Below are positions 5,770 through 9,858 of a DNA stretch of 9,858 nt, in pieces. The notes under the pieces were generated by a model. The model was not told the origin of the DNA. It worked only from the letters and a program-made list of their open reading frames with translations, and made no database searches. The position numbers were made by a program, and so were the translations under genes. The stretch is from Caulobacter sp. (GTDB lineage Bacteria; Pseudomonadota; Alphaproteobacteria; Caulobacterales; Caulobacteraceae), in assembly GCA_014378155.1 (NCBI GenBank), contig JACMOF010000228.1:1-9858 (forward strand), written 5' to 3'. Numbering within the stretch: position 1 is the first letter of the stretch; every line of letters starts with the position of its first letter.

Positions 5770-6700
5770 AAGTCCCCGGCCGCCCGATCCGCTTGATTTC
5801 CCAGTCCAGCTGGATGCCCGTCTTGGCCAGCACGTCGGCGCGGACGGTATCGCCCAGGCCCTCCAGGTCGGCGGCCGTGGCCTCGCCGGTATTGATCAGG
5901 AAGTTGCTGTGCAGGGGGCTGAACATCGCGCCGCCCCCCTCTTTCCCGCTCGCGGAAAAGCGTTTGCCGCGCCAGCCGGCCTCGTCGACCAGCTTCCATG
6001 ACGAGTGGCCGGGCGGGTTCTTGAACGTCGAGCCGCCGGTCTTCTCGCGGATCGGCTGGGTGGTCTCGCGGCGCGCGGTAATTTCCGCCATGCGGTCGCG
6101 CACGTCGGCCGGATCATCGGGCGTGCCCCGGAACATCGCCTGCACCCAGAACATGCTGTTGGCAGGCACCTGGGTGTGGCGATAGGTGAAGCCGAAATCC
6201 GCATTGTCCCAGACCCGAATCTCGCCGGTCCGGTCATAGCCCCAAGCGCTGACCAGGATGTCCTTGGTCTCGCGGCCATAACAGCCGGCGTTCATGGTCA
6301 GGGCGCCGCCCACCGTGCCGGGGATGCCGACGAAGAATTCCAGCCCCGTCAGGCCCGCCTTGGCCGCCGCCCGGGCGACCGAGGCGTCCAAGGCCGCCGG
6401 ACCGGCGATGATCAGGTTTTCCTCGACGTCGACGGTGACCTCGCCAAAGGCCCGCCCGGCGCAGCGGATCACCACGCCCTCGACGCCGCCGTCGCGGATG
6501 ATCACGTTGGAGCCGACGCCCAGCGCCTGGACCGGCACCTCGTCCGGCAGGGCGCTGAGAAAGTCGCGCAGGTCGTCGGCGTCGGCCGGCAGGAACAACA
6601 CGTCGGCCGGCCCGCCAACCCGGAACCAGGTGAACGGCCCCAGCGGCTCATCGAACAGCAGCTTGCCGCGAACGGCGGGGAGTTGGGTTTTCCAGGTCAT
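5768..6700 (-). CDS. murB: UDP-N-acetylenolpyruvoylglucosamine reductase MurB
   Basis: MurB uses NADPH and FAD to reduce UDP-GlcNAc-enolpyruvate to UDP-MurNAc in the cytoplasm. The 310 residues show the FAD-binding PCMH fold ([13 protein letters not shown] 23-35, [13 protein letters not shown] 60-72, [16 protein letters not shown] 124-139). The catalytic set is present: Tyr173-Arg174 in FTYRHT, Ser224 in GSTFKNP and Glu301 in DWEIKRIG. The HSNFLINTG motif near 265 is also present. Just before the [14 protein letters not shown] segment there is an unusual stretch, [10 protein letters not shown], encoded by a 20-bp palindrome (5941-5960) that looks inserted in frame. The ATG at 6700 overlaps the stop of the upstream small gene by four bases (ATGA), which points to translational coupling. 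The stop coincides with the edge of the repeat at 5648-5769. Confidence 0.96.
   Translation of the reverse strand: MTWKTQLPAVRGKLLFDEPLGPFTWFRVGGPADVLFLPADADDLRDFLSALPDEVPVQALGVGSNVIIRDGGVEGVVIRCAGRAFGEVTVDVEENLIIAGPAALDASVARAAAKAGLTGLEFFVGIPGTVGGALTMNAGCYGRETKDILVSAWGYDRTGEIRVWDNADFGFTYRHTQVPANSMFWVQAMFRGTPDDPADVRDRMAEITARRETTQPIREKTGGSTFKNPPGHSSWKLVDEAGWRGKRFSASGKEGGGAMFSPLHSNFLINTGEATAADLEGLGDTVRADVLAKTGIQLDWEIKRIGRPGT
5941..5960. repeat. 20-bp palindrome inserted in frame inside murB
   Basis: The bases form two 9-base arms, CTTTCCCGC and GCGGAAAAG, around a 2-base centre, with eight of nine pairs matching. In the minus-strand murB frame the palindrome encodes roughly RFSASGKE, between AGWRGK and [10 protein letters not shown]. 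Short interspersed palindromes carried in coding frames are known in other alphaproteobacteria (for example the Rickettsia palindromic elements); whether this belongs to any such family cannot be told from the window. Confidence 0.55.
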
Positions 6701-6987
6701 GTCGTAAGGCGAGGTCCAGGCGAGCGCTTTGCGGAAAGGCGTCGCGTGATTTGGTACAGAACCACGATCACGAAACCGCCGAAGAAGGCGATCCGGTGCT
6801 GGGTTTGATCGATCTGCGAAATGTAGGTCGTTCCGCCATGTGTCGCGAAAGGAACGACGAAGGATCCTTGCGGGCTAAGCGGTCGGGCCACCGTTAGAAC
6901 GTTCGAGAGCCAGGCGCCAAAGGCAATGTCCCCGATCGCTAGGACGATCAGCACCACCTTGGCGATGGTCCACGCCCGTCGGCTCAC
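6697..6987 (-). CDS. Small two-span membrane protein between murC and murB
   Basis: I do not recognise a named family. The 96 residues contain two hydrophobic segments (about 6-27, [19 protein letters not shown]..., and about 66-80, [15 protein letters not shown]), joined by a loop of about 38 residues. The ends are positively charged (SRR at 2-4, RRLSAKR at 82-88), which suggests both termini are cytoplasmic and the loop is periplasmic. The frame is open further upstream, but the GTG at 6987 is preferred because GTGA makes a 4-base overlap with the murC stop. The stop in turn overlaps the murB ATG (ATGA). Translation is therefore probably coupled to MurC and MurB at a fixed ratio, which argues that it is a real gene with a role at the membrane near precursor synthesis. 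The function is unknown. Confidence 0.8.
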   Translation of the reverse strand: MSRRAWTIAKVVLIVLAIGDIAFGAWLSNVLTVARPLSPQGSFVVPFATHGGTTYISQIDQTQHRIAFFGGFVIVVLYQITRRLSAKRSPGPRLTT

Positions 6988-8402
6988 GTCGCCAGCGCTT
7001 CCAGCTGCCCCGGCAGGGCGTAGGACCAACTCGTGATATCCCCCGCCCCGAGCAGCACCACCAAGTCACCCGATTGCGCCTCGGCGGCGATCAGGGCCGG
7101 GAGGGCGGCGGGGCTTTCCAGCGGCAGGGCGCGGCGGTGGCCGAACTTCTTGAGGCCTTCGACCAGGTGGTCGCGATCGACGCCCTCGATGGGCGCTTCG
7201 CCGGCCGTGTAGACGTCGGCGACGATCACCGTGTCGGCGTCGTTGAAGCACGAGCTGAACTCGGTCATCAGGTCGCGCAGGCGGGTGAAGCGGTGCGGCT
7301 GGACCACCGCGATGACCTTGCCCTCGGTGACCGCCCGGGCCGCCTTGAGCACGGCGGCGATCTCGACCGGGTGGTGGCCATAGTCGTCAACCACGCGGAT
7401 GCCGTTGGCGACGCCCGTGGTGGTGAAGCGACGCTTCACCCCGCCGAAGCTGGCCAGGCCAGCCCGGATGTCCTCGCCGCTGACGCCCAGCTCGCGGGCC
7501 ACGGCGACGGCGGCGGTGGCGTTGAGCACATTGTGGTGCCCGGCCATCGGCATCTTCAGACCTTCATAGGTCACCGGCTCGCCGACCAGCGGCGACACCA
7601 GGATATCAAACTTCGAGCCCTCGGGACCCATCTCGATATTGCTGACCCGGACCTCGGCCTGGGGGTTGACGCCATAGGTCACCAGCCGGCGGTTCTCGAT
7701 CCGGGCGGTGAGGGCCTGGACTTCCGGATGGTCGGTGCAGACCGCCGCGAAGCCGTAGAACGGGATATTCTCGATGAAGTCCTGGAAGCCCTTCTTGACC
7801 GCGTCGAAGGTGCCCCAGTGGTCCAGGTGCTCGGCGTCGATATTGGTGACGATGGCCACGGTGGACTTCAGCTTGAGGAAAGACCCGTCGCTCTCGTCGG
7901 CCTCGACCACGATCCAGTCGCCCTCGCCGACCTTGGCGTTGGTGCCATAGGCGTTGATGATCCCGCCATTGACCACGGTCGGATCCAGAGCCCCGGCGTC
8001 CAGCAGGGCCGCGACCATCGAGGTGGTGGTGGTCTTGCCATGGGTGCCGCCCACGGCCACGCTGAACTGAAGTCTCATCAACTCGGCCAGCATCTCGGCC
8101 CGGCGAACCAGCGGCAGGCGCTTGTCGCGGCCAGCGGCCATCTCGACATTGTCGGCCTTGATCGCCGTGGAATAGACGATGGCCGACGCGCCTTCGACAT
8201 TGGCCGCGTCCTGGCCGATGAAGATCCGCGCGCCCAGCTTTTCCAGCCGCTCGGTATTGGCGCTGGCCTTGGCGTCGCTGCCTTGCACGGTGTAGCCGAT
8301 GCGCAGCATGATCTCGGCGATGCCGGACATGCCGATGCCGCCGATGCCGATGAAGTGCACGGGGCCAAGTTCGAAGGGTACGGGGCGTCGACGCTGGATC
8401 AT
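6984..8402 (-). CDS. murC: UDP-N-acetylmuramate--L-alanine ligase MurC
   Basis: MurC adds L-alanine to UDP-MurNAc using ATP, the first peptide step of peptidoglycan precursor synthesis in the cytoplasm. The 472 residues, typical for the family, show the N-terminal Rossmann motif [12 protein letters not shown] (16-27), the ATP loop GTHGKTTTT (119-127), [10 protein letters not shown] (166-175) and [12 protein letters not shown] (186-197) of the central domain, and DDYGHHPVE (339-347) and [10 protein letters not shown] (369-378) of the Mur ligase C-terminal region. The ATG at 8402 leads directly into the conserved start. Its stop overlaps the GTG of the next gene by four bases. Upstream, only 39 bases separate it from a divergent gene, so its promoter must lie in that gap or inside the neighbour. 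Confidence 0.97.
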   Translation of the reverse strand: MIQRRRPVPFELGPVHFIGIGGIGMSGIAEIMLRIGYTVQGSDAKASANTERLEKLGARIFIGQDAANVEGASAIVYSTAIKADNVEMAAGRDKRLPLVRRAEMLAELMRLQFSVAVGGTHGKTTTTSMVAALLDAGALDPTVVNGGIINAYGTNAKVGEGDWIVVEADESDGSFLKLKSTVAIVTNIDAEHLDHWGTFDAVKKGFQDFIENIPFYGFAAVCTDHPEVQALTARIENRRLVTYGVNPQAEVRVSNIEMGPEGSKFDILVSPLVGEPVTYEGLKMPMAGHHNVLNATAAVAVARELGVSGEDIRAGLASFGGVKRRFTTTGVANGIRVVDDYGHHPVEIAAVLKAARAVTEGKVIAVVQPHRFTRLRDLMTEFSSCFNDADTVIVADVYTAGEAPIEGVDRDHLVEGLKKFGHRRALPLESPAALPALIAAEAQSGDLVVLLGAGDITSWSYALPGQLEALAT

Positions 8403-8441
8403 CCGGCTCGATTAGACGATTTGGCGACGGGGTGGAACGGG

Positions 8442-8954
8442 ATGTTTGGTGCAGGCGCCGTGGATTTTCCTCTCCTCCTCCGTTTCGCCGCGTTGCTCGG
8501 GGGAGGCGTCATCGCCCTCGCCTCTCCCGCCCTGGCTCAGGCGCCGCTGGAGCTGCGCCTGGCCGACGTCGGCCGCTTCGCCGCCTTCGTGGACATGGGC
8601 GGCGTCACCTGGACGGGTCGCACGGCGCGCTTGCGCGTGCTGCAGGTGGCCGAGGACGGCTTCATCGCCGGGACCGAGGCCTTCTGGGGCGGCTGGCGCT
8701 ACGAGGTGATCGACTGCGACGCCCGCACCATCGCCCATGCCGGGTTCTCCAGCGTCCGGGTCGGCGGCAAGGAGGGGCCGATCAGCGGCGACGAACGGCC
8801 GGCAGCGACAGTCCCGGCGGGCAGCGCCGACGCGGCGGTGGTCAAGGTCGTCTGCGATGGCTGGCGGCCCTATGCGGGCGTGCCGGTCGCCACCAGTGTC
8901 GGTCAGGCGGTTACGATTGGTAGGCCGCTTATCGCGACGGGCGCCGAACCCTGA
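8442..8954 (+). CDS. Small secreted protein, possibly surface-adhesin E-like
   Basis: This is the only supported plus-strand gene in the window. The 170 residues begin with a signal peptide (hydrophobic core at about 9-30, cleavage near ALAQA at about 33). The mature part has conserved-looking features, FVDMGGVTW (49-57), FWGGWRYEVIDCDARTI (81-97) and VVKVVCDGW (133-141). The two Cys (92 and 138) could form a disulfide. The pattern of a Trp-rich beta-sheet with a xxDCxxRTx motif is like the surface-adhesin protein E-like group, but the resemblance is loose. The ATG at 8442 is chosen because it begins the signal peptide and follows a G-rich stretch. The same frame is open far upstream as an antisense shadow of murC. 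The gene is divergent from murC and convergent with the next gene. Confidence 0.75.
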   Translation: MFGAGAVDFPLLLRFAALLGGGVIALASPALAQAPLELRLADVGRFAAFVDMGGVTWTGRTARLRVLQVAEDGFIAGTEAFWGGWRYEVIDCDARTIAHAGFSSVRVGGKEGPISGDERPAATVPAGSADAAVVKVVCDGWRPYAGVPVATSVGQAVTIGRPLIATGAEP

Positions 8955-8970
8955 TCGAGCGAAAAGCTGA

Positions 8971-8989
8971 TCAGCACTACGCGTGCTGA
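8971..8989. terminator. Hairpin between convergent genes
   Basis: A perfect 7-bp inverted repeat (TCAGCAC at 8971-8977, GTGCTGA at 8983-8989) with a 5-base loop lies where the plus gene ending at 8954 and the minus gene ending at 8977 meet. On the minus strand it overlaps the stop codon and is followed within a few bases by TTTT (8962-8965 on the plus strand reads AAAA), which fits an intrinsic terminator for the minus gene. There is no T-run on the plus side. Confidence 0.5.
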
Positions 8990-9684
8990 GAGGAAGAACC
9001 AGATTTTTTCGCGCGCGTTTTCTTTGCAACTTCCAGGCGAAGCACAGGAACGCAAATATCCTCGATAATTTTCACTTGGGAAGTAATGATCTGATCGATC
9101 TCGTTTTCCTCAGTCGAGGGATATCCCTCCCAAATAGTGCTCTCAATTTTACGAATAAGATCTGGGTCGGAACCACTTCCGTCTCTATGTTTGGCACCGA
9201 CATAGACCCTCACTGACCAGAATTGCCTGTTCAGATTTTCAATCGCCTTTTCTAGTTCCTCTCCGAACAAGGCGCGAGCCATCGGCTGGCATTCCTCTAA
9301 CAATAACTGGTCGTCATGCGTTGCACTCAAACGGATGTAATAAGCCTGTGCGTAGGCCAAAAGACTTTGCTCTTGCTCGCCGTATGCCTTTTCCCACTCT
9401 CCCGACGCTTTCAGCTTCTCTTCTGCCGCAGCGAATTCGTGCCCCATCATCATCGGACTGCGAACGCGGGAGAGGCCTCGTCGGACTTTATATGTGGCCG
9501 TCAAAATCCGCTCAGCTTGGTCGATGCGGCGTTCTGAGAGCTTTTGCTGTCTCCAGGTATTGAAGGTGTTTGAACCGATAATTGCAGCGGCCAAAACGGT
9601 CCCTGCGCCTAGCATCGCCCCTAACCCTTGAAGCATGTCACCAGTCGCAGACCAGTCGATTGTAGCAATGCAACTTGCTGGCAT
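8977..9684 (-). CDS. Hypothetical single-span membrane protein, lower GC
   Basis: I do not recognise a characterised family. The 235 residues have a short N-terminal region, one hydrophobic segment (about 19-38, QGLGAMLGAGTVLAAAIIGS) and then a long, charged, mostly helical part (NTWRQQKLSERRIDQAERI..., up to about 160) that may form coiled coils, ending in a Lys-rich tail (KKTRAKKSGSSS). It is probably anchored in the inner membrane with the helical part in the cytoplasm. The ATG at 9684 is preferred because five G bases lie four bases upstream; the frame is open a further 29 codons. Base composition is visibly less GC-rich than in murC or murB, which suggests acquisition. It sits between the probable murG end and the secreted-protein gene, ending at a hairpin. 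Confidence 0.75.
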   Translation of the reverse strand: MPASCIATIDWSATGDMLQGLGAMLGAGTVLAAAIIGSNTFNTWRQQKLSERRIDQAERILTATYKVRRGLSRVRSPMMMGHEFAAAEEKLKASGEWEKAYGEQEQSLLAYAQAYYIRLSATHDDQLLLEECQPMARALFGEELEKAIENLNRQFWSVRVYVGAKHRDGSGSDPDLIRKIESTIWEGYPSTEENEIDQIITSQVKIIEDICVPVLRLEVAKKTRAKKSGSSSQHA

Positions 9685-9830
9685 AACGCCCCCAAAAACT
9701 CGCGCGCCCGCCATCCTGACGACCACGGAGGCGGCACCGAAAGTTATAGCCTTAGGTGGAGCCCGCCCCAATGAATACGTCCGCTGGGCGTAGTCCGATC
9801 TAGCGGCTATTTGAGACCTCCGACGGTGCC

Positions 9831-9858
9831 CTACCGCGCCGTCCGTTCCACCAGGTCC
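9831..9858 (-). CDS. murG: Probable 3' tip of MurG (partial)
   Basis: On the minus strand the right edge reads DLVERTAR followed by TAG at 9831-9833. The C-terminus of Caulobacter MurG, as I remember it, ends in a very similar ADLVEKTAR, and murG is the expected gene upstream of murC in the dcw cluster. Only eight codons are in the window, so this rests on context plus a very short match. MurG is the GlcNAc transferase that makes lipid II on the inner face of the membrane. Confidence 0.4.

Noticed and set aside
7074..8441. Upstream part of a 626-codon plus-strand frame that continues into the secreted-protein gene
   Set aside because: Up to 8402 it is antisense to murC and rich in Gly/Asp/His shadow sequence; only the part from the ATG at 8442 looks like a protein.

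Overview
The window looks like a chromosomal piece of a high-GC alphaproteobacterium of the Caulobacter group (Caulobacteraceae). The evidence is the leftward gene order (murG end), murC, murB, ddl relic, ftsQ, ftsA, the protein sequences themselves, GANTC-rich intergenic repeats, and a DnaA box where the ftsZ control region would be expected. Everything on the main axis is on the minus strand, so the cluster reads from right to left.

Layout from right (upstream) to left (downstream). At 9831-9858 there is a probable 3' tip of murG. Between it and murC lie two genes that do not belong to the division and cell wall (dcw) set: a lower-GC single-span membrane protein (8977-9684, minus) and a small secreted protein (8442-8954, plus). 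These two converge on a hairpin near 8980. murC (6984-8402), a 96-residue two-span membrane protein (6697-6987) and murB (5768-6700) are fused into one translational unit by two 4-base stop/start overlaps. A branched, inverted-repeat element starts exactly at the murB stop (5648-5769). Then come a secreted M28 metallopeptidase (4146-5552) and, 17 bases after its stop, a second branched element of the same architecture (3985-4128).

Where ddl (D-Ala-D-Ala ligase) should be, only a decayed C-terminal remnant survives (about 3532-3795). It runs into ftsQ (2691-3605), which is followed by ftsA (1334-2671). Downstream of ftsA is a secreted alpha/beta hydrolase (193-1284) whose short upstream gap holds a 25-bp near-perfect palindrome. 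The last 190 bases carry a perfect DnaA box and GANTC sites, consistent with the control region of an ftsZ lying just outside the window.

How the genes work together: MurC and MurB are cytoplasmic peptidoglycan-precursor enzymes, FtsQ and FtsA are divisome proteins, and Ddl would normally make the D-Ala-D-Ala dipeptide used by MurF. The most notable points are the loss of ddl from its usual place with retention of its 3' end (probably because that end carries the ftsQA promoter), the uncharacterised small membrane protein locked between murC and murB, the pair of cloverleaf-like intergenic repeats, a small palindrome inserted in frame in murB, and insertion of non-dcw genes at two points (murG/murC and after ftsA). 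I see no tRNA, rRNA, CRISPR array, transposase or defence system that I can name.
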